Shown here: positions 22,385-34,169 of the stretch, piece by piece | Numbering within the stretch: the stretch's first letter is position 1 | Layout of the letters: each line of letters starts with the position of its first letter | Source of the DNA: Sorex araneus | Taxonomy: Eukaryota; Chordata; Mammalia; Eulipotyphla; Soricidae | Assembly (NCBI RefSeq): GCF_027595985.1 | Contig: NC_073303.1 | Coordinates: 28,171,847 to 28,235,846 of the forward strand | DNA: 64,000 bases | Direction of reading: 5' to 3' | Program-made: the position numbers and the translations under genes | Notes under the pieces: model-generated | Database searches by the model: none | What the model was told of the DNA's origin: nothing | The model's input: only the letters and a program-made list of their open reading frames with translations

Positions 22385-24165
22385 TTTTTTAGATTGAATT
22401 ACCATGAGATACAAAGCTGTTCATGATGGGCTAGTTTTAGTCATAAAATCTTCCAACACCTATCCCTCCACCAGTGTACATTTCCCACCACCAATATCCC
22501 CTGTTTCTCTCCTGCCTCACCCTCACCCCCATCTAGTTTCTAATGACAGACACATTTCTCTCTCTCTCTCTCGCTCTCTCTCTCTCGCTCTCTCTCTCTG
22601 AAACACACACACACACACTTTCTCTCTGTGTCTCTGTCTCTCTCTCTCTCTCTCTCCCCTTCTCTCTCCCTCTCCCCACCTTTGCACATTATGGTTTGGA
22701 ATACAGATGCTGAGAGGTTACTGTCTTTGTTCCTTTACCTATTTTTAGCACGCAGTTCTTATCCAGAGTGATCATTTCCAACTATCTTTGTCATAGTGGT
22801 CCCTTCTCTATCCCAACTCCCTTTTCCCTTAGCACTTGAGGCTGGCTTCCAACCAATACCCCTAACCCTTGTTTCTGCTGCTCCTGGGTATTAGTCTCAT
22901 AGCCTGTTTTTCTTTTTTCATATCCCACAAATATATTCAATCATTCAGTGTCTGTCCCTGTCATGACTCATTTCACGCAACATGATACTCTCCGTTTGCA
23001 CCCATTTATAAGCGAGTTTCATAACTTCATTTTCCCAAACATCTGCAGAGTATTACATTGTTTCAATGTCCCATAGTTTCTTTAAGCAGTCATCTGTTCT
23101 CGAACTGGGACACTTGGCTGTTCCCAGATTCTGGCTACTGTGAACAGTGCTGCAATGAATATGTGCTTTTGGCCTCCTGGGGTATATTCCTACTAGAATT
23201 GCTGGACAATATGGAAGTTCAATTTCTAGCTTTCTGAGGAATGCCCATGTTGTTTTCCAAAAGATGGAACCAGTTGACATTCCCACCAACAATGAAGGAG
23301 ACTCCCTTTCTTCCCACATCCACACCAACACTGGTTGCTCTTGATCATTTAATATGTGCCAGTCTGTCTGGTGTGTGAAATAAAAACAAAGATATCTCGT
23401 TGTTTTTATTTGCATATCCCTGATGATTAGTGATGTAGGGACTTTTTTTATGTGTCTTTTGATCTTTTGAGTTTTTTGAGGAAGTTGTTGTTCATTTTTT
23501 TCTTCCCATTTTTGATGGTGTTGGATGTTTTTTTCTTGTGAAGTTTTACCAGTGCCTTATAGATCTTGGAAATTAACGTTTCAGATCTTGGAAATTAACG
23601 TTTCATCAGATAGATAATGGGTAAATAATTTTTCCCAATCTGTTAACTATCTTTGTATCTTAGTCAAAGTTTCTTTTGAGGTACAGAAGCTTCTTAGTTG
23701 AATGTAGTCCCATTTGTTTATCTTTGCTTCCGTTTGCTTGTTCAGTGCTGTTTCATCTTTGAAGATTCCTCTAGCATCAATGTCGTAGAGAGTTTTGCCC
23801 ATATTTCCCTTTAGGTGTATTATGGATTCAGGTCTGATATTGAGGTCTTTAATCCATTTTGATCTGACTTTTGTGACTGGCATTAGAAAGAGGTCTGAGT
23901 TCACTGTTTTTTCTTTTTTTCTTTTTGCTTATAGCTTCCCAGTTTTCCTAGAACCCCTTGTTGAGGAGGCTTTCCTTGCTCCACTTCATATTTCTTGCTA
24001 CTGCATCAGAGACTAGGTGATTATATAATTGAGGATCTGTGATAGGATATTCAACTCTGTTCTATTGGTCTGCACGTCTGTTACATCTGCTTTGTAGTAC
24101 AGTTTGAAGTTGGGGAAGGAGATGCCTCCCATTTTGTATTCCCGAAGAATTGCTTTTGCTTCTTG
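22385..24165 (-). mobile_element. 5'-truncated L1
   Basis: Antisense L1 with 3' UTR (22385-22950) and ORF2 C-terminal part. Minus-strand peptides include TDDCLKKLWDIETM and LVWMWEERESPSLLVGMSTG, homologous to 37.5-37.9 kb. It ends at about 24165 in the reverse-transcriptase-distal region. Frameshifted; inactive. Confidence 0.88.
22556..22665. repeat. (CT)n microsatellite
   Basis: TCTCTCTC runs interrupted by CACACACA and TCTGTG, inside the antisense L1 3' UTR. Confidence 0.9.
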
Positions 24166-24515
24166 TGGGGCTTATGTTCCATATGAAAAATAAGTAATTC
24201 TTTAGAAAAGTAAAAATAAGAAATCTTAAGAGTGCATAGGTAATCAGCTTTTTAATTAAACACATATGATAAGAGAATAAGCGAAATAAAATGAGAGAAC
24301 ATAAGATATTTCAAATTAAAACTATATGAAATATTTTCCATATTATTACACAAAGGAAAAATGGATATATGGATAAAGGATAAGACAGTAAAATGGAAGG
24401 AGTGTGGCATTACCAGAAGTAGTAATACGAGAAGGTAGAGTGGAAGAAATATGATGCTTTGTCATCATTTTTAGTTTTAAGATTCTCTCTTTGTCCTTAA
24501 AAATTGTAAGCTTTT

Positions 24516-24690
24516 GGGGCTGGAGCAATAGCACAGCGGGTAGGGCGTTTGCCTTGCACGCGGCCGACCCGGGTTCGAGTCCCAGCATCCCATATGGTCC
24601 ACTGAGCACCGCCGGGAGTAATTCCTGAGTGTAAAGCCAGGAGTAACCCCTGTGAATCGCCGGGTGTGACCCAAAAAGCAAAAAAAAAAA
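24516..24690 (+). repeat. SINE type A
   Basis: Well preserved: GGGGCTGGAGCAATAGCACA, B-box GGGTTCGAGTCCC, GGAGTAATTCCTGAGTG, end GTGTGACCCAAAAAGC with an A tail. Confidence 0.95.
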
Positions 24691-24756
24691 TTGTAAGCTT
24701 TCTGTTTTCTTTTTTTATTTCTTTTTTCAAGATACCTAGCTATTTGATATATTTTA

Positions 24757-25167
24757 TTTATTGTTATTTAATATTCATGAGTTATAGTTACAAAGCTTTC
24801 ATGTCTGAGTTTCAGTCATACAATGAGTGAATACCCATCCCTGAACCAGTATACATTTCCCACAACCAATGTTCCCAGTTTTATCCTCACCCCCGCATCC
24901 CACACCTCCCCTGCCTCTATAGCAGACTATTTCCCTCTGACTCTGTATCCTTATGGGTATTATGGTTTGCAATACAGATACTGAGAGGCTTTCATATGTG
25001 GTCCTTTATCGATGTTCACCTGGTGATACGCAGGGGTTACTAATGGCTCTGTGCTCAGGAATGAGTCCTGGTGGACCTTGGGGTGCCATATGGGATGCAG
25101 GATGAAACCATTGTTGGGCACGTGCTAGGCAAATACCCTACCTGTTGCACTATCGCTTCAGCCCCCC
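24757..25167 (-). repeat. L1 3' end fragment followed by decayed SINE type A
   Basis: 24757-25010 is an antisense L1 3' UTR (TCAGTCATACAATGAGTG, GGTATTATGGTTTGCAATAC). 25015-25167 is an antisense SINE A (ACCTGGTGATACGCAGGGG to TATCGCTTCAGCCC). Confidence 0.75.
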
Positions 25168-25305
25168 AAAGTATAAACTGTTGAAATTGCTTACTGTTTC
25201 TGTTTCCAGATTATGACTCCTATAACTTGTTTCTGAGTTCCCAGTGCTTATCAAATTTCTGTTAGTTGAATTAATTAATTAATACACAAGAAAATGAAAA
25301 AATGT
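25168..25305. other. Spacer, nothing recognised
   Basis: Short AT-rich stretch between the SINE and the putative ERV LTR. Confidence 0.4.
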
Positions 25306-25645
25306 GTGTTGTTGCAGTAAGATTTGGTTAGACAGTCTGAGGCATTAAGATATGCACTCGAAAGAAATACTTTATGGAGGATCACAAAACTGTCTCTGAT
25401 GTTGTGCTGTGCTGGAGAGCAGCCTGTTCAGCAGTTAATAAAAAGGGATTATTAACTAGCTTGATGTTCTAACCAATGATATTCAGCCACATAGGCAGAA
25501 TATGCAAATTAACTTAGTCAACAGAAACACTGTCAAAGTCAGTTACTTTGATAAAGGAAGCATAGTCAGTTAAAGTAACAGTAACAGAAAAACAATTTTA
25601 ATGTCCAAGCCTAGCTACGCCTGAGATTGTGAGATGTTGTACACC
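25306..25645 (-). other. Putative 3' LTR of the ERV
   Basis: On the minus strand the polypurine tract is followed by sequence beginning TGTACAACATCTCAC, the expected place for a 3' LTR. The far end (plus-strand TGTTGTTGCAG, about 25306) would give a closing CA. No partner LTR was found, so the call is positional. Confidence 0.45.
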
Positions 25646-25651
25646 AATTTC

Positions 25652-25665
25652 CCCCTTTTTTGTTT
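25652..25665 (-). promoter_or_regulatory. Polypurine tract of the ERV
   Basis: Minus strand AAAAAAGGGGGAAA, just upstream of the putative 3' LTR. In betaretroviruses this tract primes plus-strand DNA synthesis. Confidence 0.65.
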
Positions 25666-25680
25666 AAAATGACCAGTAAC

Positions 25681-26166
25681 AGAAGAGGCCAGGCAGTCTG
25701 GTGAGCAACGCGGCCGGAGAAATGCTCCGGACCCGAATCTGGGCCAACAACACCAGGGATCCAGACAGAGGAGGTACAGCTGGCACACCTTCTCCGGATG
25801 GAGCCCTGGCGACACTGAGAAGCAACTAACAAGGCTCCGGGTTGCGGGACTGGAACACATCCGAGCCGCGGGGGGGCACTGGAGTGGGGCAGCGCCTGCC
25901 CGAACTCCAAATGGTCCCGGCTGCCGGAAGTCACGCCCTCGACCCACCCTCGGCGCCATCTTCCCACCTTCAACAGAGAAGAGGCCAGGCAGTCTGGTGA
26001 GCAACGCGGCCGGAGAAATGCTCCGGACCCGAATCTGGGCCAACAACACCAGGGATCCAGACAGAGGAGGTACAGCTGGCACACCTTCTCCGGATGGAGC
26101 CCTGGCGACACTGAGAAGCAACTAACAAGGCTCCGGGTTGCGGGACTGGAACACATCCGAGCCGCG
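25681..26166 (+). repeat. Tandem 296-bp monomers of C7
   Basis: Direct copies start AGAAGAGGCCAGGCAG at 25681 and 25977. The second copy stops after GAGCCGCG (26166), where the non-monomer part begins. The spacer part of monomer 1 (25871-25976) includes GGCGCCATCTTCCCACC. Confidence 0.95.
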
Positions 26167-26523
26167 CGGCCGCTAATGCGCTAATGTTTTCTAAAAACTG
26201 AAAACATACAATCTTTTAATGACAAACCAATTATCAAATGCTTCCTTAGTAGGGCTGTCTTCCTTGGGGGGAAACTCCAACAGCAATAGTGAATATTGTT
26301 TTGCAATATGGAATGAAATCAAGGTAGAGAGAAAATGAAGTGAAATTCATCAGTTATACAGTTGGGGGGGGCTGTGGCGGGGTGCATACTGGGGATTTTG
26401 GTGGTGGAATATGGGCACTGGTGAAGGGATGGTGTTTGAATATTGTATAACTGAGACATAAACCTGAAAACTTTGTAACTTTCCACATGGTGATATAATA
26501 AAAATTAAAAAAAAAAATAAAAT
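25682..26523 (+). mobile_element. Composite retroelement C7 (type-1 monomers + L1-like 3' end), 16-bp TSD
   Basis: An 842-bp element flanked by AAAATGACCAGTAACA at 25666-25681 and 26524-26539. From 5' it has a GC-rich region in which a 190-bp block is present twice without difference that I can see (25681-25870 and 25977-26166, period 296 bp). An L1-like 3' end follows (26170-26480), with GGGCACTGGTGAAGGGATGG and AACTTTGTAACTTTCC, closed by an A-rich tail. It carries no ORF of its own that I recognise, so it depended on L1 proteins. The identical monomers make it the youngest member in the window. It sits inside the ERV, so it is younger than the ERV. Confidence 0.9.
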
Positions 26524-26539
26524 AAAATGACCAGTAACA

Positions 26540-27785
26540 AAGAACACAAACATTCTCACAAATCTTTCCAGCAAGACCTCAATGCTGTTTTAAGAAAATT
26601 TAACCTTATTCTACAGAAATTGTTTTTCATTTTACAATACAGAGTTTACATATACAGAGTTTACACACATTAAGTAATATTTCAGTTCCAGTTCTGGTTC
26701 AGAGACATTTGTCAATGAAGACCAATTAGTCTCTAAACAAAAACAGCACTTTCATGCCATTTCTGGATGAACTTCACAGTCCAGGTTTTTCCACAATCAG
26801 CAACTGCCGAAGCACTCCCGTCATCAGATTCTTCTCTCATGGACAAAGAAGAATCATCAGCATCCATAAGTAAAAATAGAAACTTCCTCTGTTTCTATAT
26901 GCAATTATTTCAATTCTCTTTTTAACAACTCAATATAATACAGATATAAACAAAAATTATAATATAAATATTTAGAGATAAAAATGTACTAACATAACAA
27001 AAACTTGTACCATTTTTACAAAGCATGAGGAAAACATCTTTTTAATTTTAATAGTTCTTATACCTTAGATATTTTAAATCATGAACCTTTTACACCAATC
27101 TTTAACAATTTTCACCTTGGTTTCATGCTCGAAAAAACACCCAAACTTTTAAAATTTTTTGAAGTACATATTACTAACCTTTTTGATGGGCTGTTTTGCC
27201 CAGTTACAAGGATTTCCACTTCTGATTTCAATCTGACTTCAACATTTAAAGCACTCAACATAGACAGACATATAGGAACATAACAAAAATCACATGTACA
27301 CGTGCATTCATACATACCTGATTCATTGATCTGACCCTCCAAGGACCAGGGAAGAAAAACTGATGGACAGAGAAAGGAAGGGCAGTCCCAGGGTAAAAAT
27401 TCCCTGTCGACTGATTGGGATTATCCCTCACTTCTCAGTTATCCCCCACTTCTCAGTCTAACTAGTTTGTCTCCTGCTTGTTAAAATTGGGTCAAAAGAG
27501 AAGCCCTTCTGTTTTTGCAAAGCTGGCAAAAATTTATGAAAAAGGAATCCATACTGCAGTTTTTTTCATTTGCTATCCCTTATTCACTGAGAAGCTTCAG
27601 GTTTTTTGCTTGTTTGTTTGTTTTTGTAGGACACCACAAACGATGTCTGTTCACTGAAATAAAAGCAAAATCTCATCCCCACCTTTCCACCTTGCCTGGC
27701 ATCCAACTCCCAGAGACTGGGTCCCTATAAAGGACCTTATGTCTCTGATTAATTTTATCTAAATCATTTTTAATTCTATTACAAC
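26540..27785 (-). other. ERV 3' region (env side), unreadable
   Basis: AT-rich sequence between integrase and polypurine tract. No envelope motif is recognised in any minus-strand frame; env is decayed or absent. Confidence 0.45.
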
Positions 27786-28340
27786 TTATTTCCTCTGAGT
27801 TATCCTGAATTTCCCAATGTTATTCCACCCATGTCTTTCATCAGAGCAATTCAAAAAATTCAAGGTGAACAGTGCTCTGGATATTTGCTGTCCAGGAGAA
27901 TCCACATATATTCCCCCTTTTTGTTTAAGTAACATCTTTAAGCAAACGATTTGCTCCTTCAATAATGGCTTGTCCTGTCCTGTTATACGGAATTCCTGTA
28001 ATATGATTGATACCATAAGCAGAGAAAAAAATCACACATTTTTACAGAGGTATAAGCAAGTGCATTATCAGTTTTCATTGTCTTAGGAACACCCATAATA
28101 GCAAATGCTTCTAACAAATGAGTAATCACAGCTCCTGCTTTTTCTGAAGATAACGCAGAAGCCCATCGAAAATGTGAATAGGTATCAATTGATTGATGAA
28201 CATATTTTGTTTACCAAAAGCTGGGACAATAGTTACATCCATTTGCTAAATTTCATTTTTCTTTATTCCTCGAGGATTAGCTCCCAAAGGCATATGAGGC
28301 ATATTGATTGTTTGACAAGTAGGACATTGCCTAATAATGT
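27786..28340 (-). pseudogene. ERV integrase remnant
   Basis: Minus-strand frames show catalytic-core neighbourhood KTDNALAYTS (second catalytic Asp), then GQAIIEG-type sequence and a C-terminal SRALFTLNFLN block typical of betaretroviral integrases. Frameshifts separate these blocks. Confidence 0.8.
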
Positions 28341-28556
28341 CTTTCGCCTGCCTCCAAGTAAGGGCATATTTGGTTTTCATCGCATGAGCATTTTGATGAT
28401 GTAAGGCATGAGACTTTTTTTGCATTTATTACTAAAGCAACCAACATATCAGCTCAATCATTGCCTTGAACTAACGGACCAGGAAGACCTGTATGAGCTC
28501 GCATATGAACAATGTATAAAGGATGTTTATGGTCTCTCAAAATTTGCTGCAAATTT

Positions 28557-28730
28557 TTTTTTTCTTTTTGGGTCACACCTGGCGATGCACAGGGGTTACT
28601 CTTGGTTTTGCACTCAGGAATTACTCCTGGCGGTGTTCAGGAAACCATATTGGATGCTGGAAATTGAACCCGAGTTGGCTGCGTGCAAGGCAAACGCCCT
28701 ACCCGCTGTGCTATCGCTCCAACCCCACTT
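28557..28730 (-). repeat. SINE type A in ERV pol
   Basis: Antisense SINE with a duplicated CTGCAAATTTTT on both sides (about 28545-28556 and about 28731-28742). It separates integrase from RNase H. Confidence 0.92.
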
Positions 28731-28779
28731 ACTGCAAATTTTTAAATAAAGAAATAAGCTCAGAGTCACTCAAAGGCAA

Positions 28780-29060
28780 AGCAACAGTAAATATATGATT
28801 GACAGTCCAAGCTGCACACTGAGAGTCCATTACAATATTTATTGGTTCAGAATAATTTTGTTAAAGAGAAATAATTGCAAAGAATTCATTCTTCTGAACT
28901 GATTTATATGGAGTTTGTAAAACCTTGTCATTTTGCATGTCAGTATAAGCAGTCTTTCCTTCTTTACTAGCATCTGTGAAGAATGTAACAGCGAACTCAA
29001 TAGGTTCAGCTTTTATAATATTAGGTCAAATCCAATTGGTAAATTTAAGAAATTGAAATA
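28780..29060 (-). pseudogene. ERV RNase H remnant
   Basis: Minus-strand peptides FFTDASKEGKTAY (first catalytic Asp) and NIVMDSQCAAWTV (MDS motif) are RNase H signatures. Stops occur between them. Confidence 0.78.
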
Positions 29061-29159
29061 TCTTTTGCTTTGGAAAGTTGTTATGAATTTTGCCCAGATA
29101 ATTAGTGCAGCAATTTGCCAATCTTCATCAATTTCCCATAGCGCTTGAATTTGCTCACT

Positions 29160-30300
29160 AGTTAACTGGTACAATAATTTCAGTAGGATCGTTCCCTATT
29201 AATTGTCTAGTTCTTCTTCTTCCTTTGAAAATTATTTGCAATATTTTATTTACATAAGTAACCAATGTTTTACTAGACTTGTTACGCAAAAAACTCTATT
29301 CCACAATATTAGTTTCTTGTACCAAAATCCCAGTAGGAGAATATGAAGTACGCAACACTATCGGATTTAAGCTTTCTGAAAAGTCAATTCAATCCTGCTG
29401 AGCCTTATTAACGATCTCCTCAATTATTTCTAATTCTTTTTCAGCTGCTGGGCTAAGTTGCCTTGGACTATTTAAAGAGGGATCACCTTCCAATGTTTGA
29501 AACAAATTTTGTAGGGCATAGGTTGGATACCCAAGGAAGGCCATAGCCAATTTATATTTCCTAATAGTTTTTGAAAGTCATTTAAAGTGTTTAAGTTATC
29601 TCTCTGAATTTGGACCTTTTGAGGTGTAATTTTACTCTCCCATATTATTTGTCCCAAAAATTCCCAAAGAACCTGACGTTGAATTTTGTCCTGTGCAATT
29701 TTTAAACCCTATGACTCTAGTTCACAAGTTATAGCTTCACAAACTTTCTGCAAATTTATTTGAGGTGGAGCAGTGATTAGAATATCATCCATATAGTGAA
29801 TAATTTTGACTTCAGGGTACTGTGCCCTAATTATATCCAATGGTTGATTAACAAAATATTGACACATCATGGGACTATTCATCATCCCTTGAGGCAAAAC
29901 AGTACAGTGATATCTTTTAGCAGGAATTTCACTATTTAAGGAAGGCACAGTAAAGGTAAATTTTTCTCTATCCTCTTCTCTCAAAGGGATGGTATAGAAA
30001 CAATCCTTTAGATCAATTATAATAATATTCCATTGTTTTGGAATAATGGCCAAATTAGGTAGGCCCATTTGCAAAGGGCCCATTGGTTCTATGCAGTCAT
30101 TAACTTTTCTTAGATCACTTAACATTCGCCATTTATCAGTCTTTTTCTTGATAACAAATACTGGTGAATTCCAGGCACTACAGCTGAAAATAGTATATTC
30201 CAATTCAAACTGTTCTGTAACTAATTCATTTATAGCCTTAAGTGTTTCTTTTGTTAAGGGCCATTGCTCAACCCAAACAGGCTGAACCTTTTTCCAGACT
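29160..30300 (-). pseudogene. ERV reverse transcriptase remnant
   Basis: It starts with a VWVEQWPLTKE-type motif just after protease, then WRMLSDLRKVND, LKDCFYTIPL, LPQGMMNSP and the catalytic HYMDDIL box (plus-strand 29784-29795). The thumb and connection parts (NDFQKLLGNINWL) follow at 29470-29660. YMDD with this spacing is class II ERV. The central frame 29709-30203 is open but both sides have stops. Confidence 0.9.
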
Positions 30301-30497
30301 ATTGGGAGAGCTGTTCTTTGAGCAGCGGCCCAAATTAAAAAGGTGATTGCTGAGACCCTCTTTTTCTTTAATGTATTTCACACCAAGTTTTTGCAACAAA
30401 TCTCGTCCCCATAGGGTGCTAGCTATTGGAGCAATATATGGCTGGATGACTGCTGTGTCTCCATCAGGATCACTACAATGAAGAGATTGCACACTCT

Positions 30498-30866
30498 TTA
30501 AACATCAATGATCACACCCATACCAGAAAAAGTAACGTCCACACAACGCTTTTGCCAAACCATAGGCCAATGATGAGAAGCGACAACAGTAACATCAGTA
30601 CCTGAATCTGATATACCCTCCAGTTTTGTTCCATCCTCAAAGGTCATAACCAAAGTAGGCTTATCATCAGTAATCTTTTTTGCCCCAAATATTTCTGCAT
30701 TAGTGCTTCCAAAATCACCTGTTCTTTTCATGCCTGTATTTTTTCCTAGTATGCATGGAAGCAAAAGCAGTTGAGCAATATGTTCCCCTTTAAATATTCT
30801 AATATCCGCTTGAACAGTGATTCTCTTTTGTAATGGCATTTTTTGCCCAATGCTTCCCCTTGCCAC
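30498..30866 (-). pseudogene. ERV dUTPase C-terminal scrap and protease
   Basis: FKGEHIAQLLLLP is the last conserved dUTPase motif. Only this end survives: about 40 residues separate it from the nucleocapsid region, so most of the dUTPase is gone. The protease active-site block SDSGTDVTVV keeps Asp-Ser-Gly. The next frame (30268-30492) has the WGRDLLQKLG motif that links protease to RT. Confidence 0.8.
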
Positions 30867-31618
30867 ATTGTCTACAGACGCCTGGTTCTTTCCCCATCCT
30901 AGACTTAATACTAGTACAATCTCGTCTGAGATGTCCCAAAGTTCTACAGCCGTAACATTTTACCCAGTTTACTCTTTTAAAAGCAGCGGCTATTATTTGA
31001 GCCTGATGGGTTGGTGTTCCCACTTCCCTACAGACTTTAATAAAATCATCCAGGGAATTTTTTCCCATTAGCTCAGCAGTTTGAATTGCCTTTTGGCAAT
31101 CTGCTGTAGCATTTTCCACCGCTAAAGTTAGCATAAGCATTTCACGAAGGCCTTCATCAGGTATAGCCTTTTCAAGAGAGTCTTGGAGTCTGGCAATAAA
31201 ATCTGTGTAAAGTTCATTTACTTCCTGAAAGATTTTGTGAATGACATAGTACATTTTGCAGAGGTCTCAAGATAACACCACACCTTTAGACAGGTTTCAT
31301 TAACAGTTTCGAAAATGTTTGCCTCCAAACGGACTTGGTCTTCCGCTAAAGCCCACTTGCCAGTGCCTAAAATCTGGTTCACAGTGATATCATCTTCTTT
31401 TGGTGTTTTAATTCTAGCAAACTTCTCAGCCTCTTCTCTCCACCAAGATTTAAATTGTACATATTGGGAATTTTCTAACCCTGCCTTCGCAAGAGTTTGC
31501 CAATCAAGGGGAATTAAAGTATTAGCTTCTGAAAATTTTTCAAGAAGGGCTTAACGCACAGTTAGAAGTAACACCATAGGTGGTCACGGCTTGCTTAAGC
31601 GAGGAAAGAAACTTAAAA
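30799..31618 (-). pseudogene. ERV gag: capsid C-terminal half and nucleocapsid
   Basis: It contains the capsid region (PLDWQTLAKAGLENSQ), a major homology region-like QEVNELYTDFIARLQ and two zinc knuckles. The first (CYGCRTLGHLRRDC) is a full C-X2-C-X4-H-X4-C. The second (CRQCGKGKHWAKNA) has lost its last Cys. The capsid frame is cut at 31618 by the TRAM1 retropseudogene and resumes at 42737. Confidence 0.85.
31602..31618. repeat. TSD of the TRAM1 insertion, left copy
   Basis: AGGAAAGAAACTTAAAA, repeated at 42720-42736 just after the poly(A) tail. Both copies belong to the ERV gag sequence. Confidence 0.95.
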
Positions 31619-31771
31619 TGGGCTTTTTTTTTTTTCCGGGCGACCCAGGCAGCTGCGTACTGGCTGTTGGATGGAAAGTGAAGCCCCGGCGAGCGGCCTC
31701 AGTGGGGCTGTGAGGAGCGGCCCGGGAAGAGGGGCGGGGAGGGGAGGGGGGGCGGCGAGGCGCGTTGGTGA

Positions 31772-32230
<459 letters not shown>

Positions 32231-32770
32231 TAACGCCGAATTCCCAATCATGTACTGACAAACAGGATCGGGACTCCGCCTACCTTCCCGAGGGGCACTC
32301 TCCCACCTGCCTACCCCGCCCTGTCCCCCAAGAAATTACTTGGGGCGTGGTCTGTAGTGCAGGGGTCGTGGCCTCAAAAGGGGGCGTGGCCACTTGCCAG
32401 AGCAGCGGCCACTTACGCAGCCACAGTTTTAATTTTTCTTACATTACATACTCTATAACCTGTTTCTCTGAAAATCACCCTGGCCATCTATATCATTTTT
32501 CGCAAAAATAATCCTTTAGCTGAGTTGAACTTCACAAAAGCTATCAGTGGACAATAGAATCTCCACAAACTCCTTGTAAAGACAGCATAGCCTTAAAACA
32601 TCACTAAAGGCCCTACATAAACCAAGAGGAGAGTCTGAGAGTAAGGAAGTATTCTGGAACTGGAACGAAGCCTCCAACATCAACTTAGCACCAACAGAAT
32701 CCCCCCCGCAGAGAAAGAGCGAATAGGGATAGACAACTAGAATGCTACAACTCTAGACTTCCACAACAAT

Positions 32771-34127
32771 ATGAAGAAACAGCGAAAATCCCCTCCACGA
32801 AGAGAAGATAAAGAAAAGATTCCAGAAATCTCCAAAGGGTCCACCCACATACTGGACCTCTCAGAAAAAGAATTCAGAGAAGAAATCTTGAAGAGAGTCG
32901 ATGTACTCAGGAACAGACATCCAATAAATTAAGGGAGGAGATGAACGATGCTTTGGAACGGTCAACCAAGAAAATGCAAGAAGAAATGAGATCAGAAATT
33001 TCAAAGCTACAAACAGATGTCACAAAGCTACGAGCAGAAGTCACACAAATAAAGGAGTTGGTAGATGAATTAAAACTCTCAGTAGGGCCTTTGGGCCGTG
33101 CTGTGGATTAAGCATGATGGAAGAACCCAAAAGCGCGCCCTTGGACTCCAAGCAGCCCACTGAACTAATTCTGGCACGGGATCGGAGACCCCACGGCGGG
33201 CTGCGAGAGTGGAAACCGGGAATTCCCCAATTCTTTTAACCTCTCTCTCTCTCTCTCAATCCCTTCCTCCCGAGCACAGCGCAGGGTCCACGGCTATCTG
33301 AGTGCAAAATGGAGACGCCGAGCCAGCTGAAACAGGATGCGCGCGCGCGGGAGACCCCAGGAGGGCGGGAGCGGTGACCCCCGCCCACCGCAGATAGATA
33401 CTTAAACCCACCTCCCCCACTGTGCGTTCCTTTGGGCCATGCTGTGGATCGAGCATGATGGAAGAACCCAAAAACAGTAGGTACCCTCAGCAGTAGAATG
33501 ACTACAGCCAAAGACAGAATCAGTGACCTTGAAGATGAGCTGCAGAAAGCTTACAGACAACAACAAACAATGGCAAAAGACCTCAAAATGGCTATAGAGA
33601 GAATCAGAGTCCTTGGGGATGACTTCAAGAGGAACAACATAAGAATCATTGGAGTACCAGAAGCACAGGGAAGTAATCCCGATGAAAAAAACACAGTCAA
33701 AGACATCATTGCCAAGAACTTACCAGAGCTGGAGAAGGCAGGCATCCAGATCCAAGGAGTCCGAAGAGTACCAGCAAAAAGAGACCCGAATAAAAAGACT
33801 CCAAGGCATATTATAGTCAAAATGACGGATGCAGTGGATAGAGACACAATTCTGCAAGCAGCAAGGTCAAAGAAGGAAACCACATACAAAGGAGCACCCC
33901 TCAGATTTACAGCAGACCTATCACAGGAAACCCTCTGAGCCCGAAGACAATGGTGGGACATAGTGAAAAAACTCAACGAAATGAATGCCTCACCAAGAAT
34001 ACTTTATCCGGCTTAACACTCACTCAAACTTGAAGGAACCATACACTATTTCTCGGATAAACAACAGCTCAGGAACTTCATAGACTCAAAACCAAACTTA
34101 AAAGAAGGACTAAAGGGGCTATTGTAA
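32771..34127 (+). pseudogene. L1 ORF1 (RNA-binding chaperone), disrupted
   Basis: Start MKKQRKSPPRREDKEK, coiled-coil region, then a 389-bp insertion (33085-33473), then RISDLEDELQKAYRQQ and the RRM domain (RNNIRIIGVPEAQGSN). The C-terminal domain continues past a TGA at 33936-33938 (DIVKKLNEMNASPRILYPA) to TAA at 34125. Stops also occur at about 32930 and 34014. Confidence 0.88.
33085..33473. mobile_element. 389-bp insertion with 47-bp terminal direct repeats, 6-bp TSD
   Basis: ORF1 is interrupted between two CAGTAG copies (33079-33084 and 33474-33479). The insert starts GGCCTTTGGGCCGTGCTGTG and the last 47 bp start TTCCTTTGGGCCATGCTGTG; both repeats finish CATGATGGAAGAACCCAAAA. The middle is GC-rich with a CT-run. 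The 6-bp TSD is the class II ERV size, but there are no TG..CA ends and no coding. I do not recognise the family. Confidence 0.75.
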
Positions 34128-34169
34128 GTCAAGGAAGAACCCCACAAGAACAACAAACCCCACAGAAAG

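Noticed and set aside
24516..24690. tRNA-like A and B boxes in this and other SINEs as tRNA genes
   Set aside because: There is no cloverleaf or anticodon arm; the copies are dispersed, A-tailed and flanked by duplications.
25611..26156. Minus-strand frames of 181 and 168 codons with an internally repeated peptide
   Set aside because: The repeat follows from the duplicated GC-rich monomer of a composite retroelement. No protein family is recognised and the frame is antisense to the element.
27890..27912. Second purine tract AACAAAAAAGGGGG on minus, considered as another 3' LTR junction
   Set aside because: Integrase coding resumes in frame right after it (KGGIYVDSPGQQ), so it is coding or at most a central tract.
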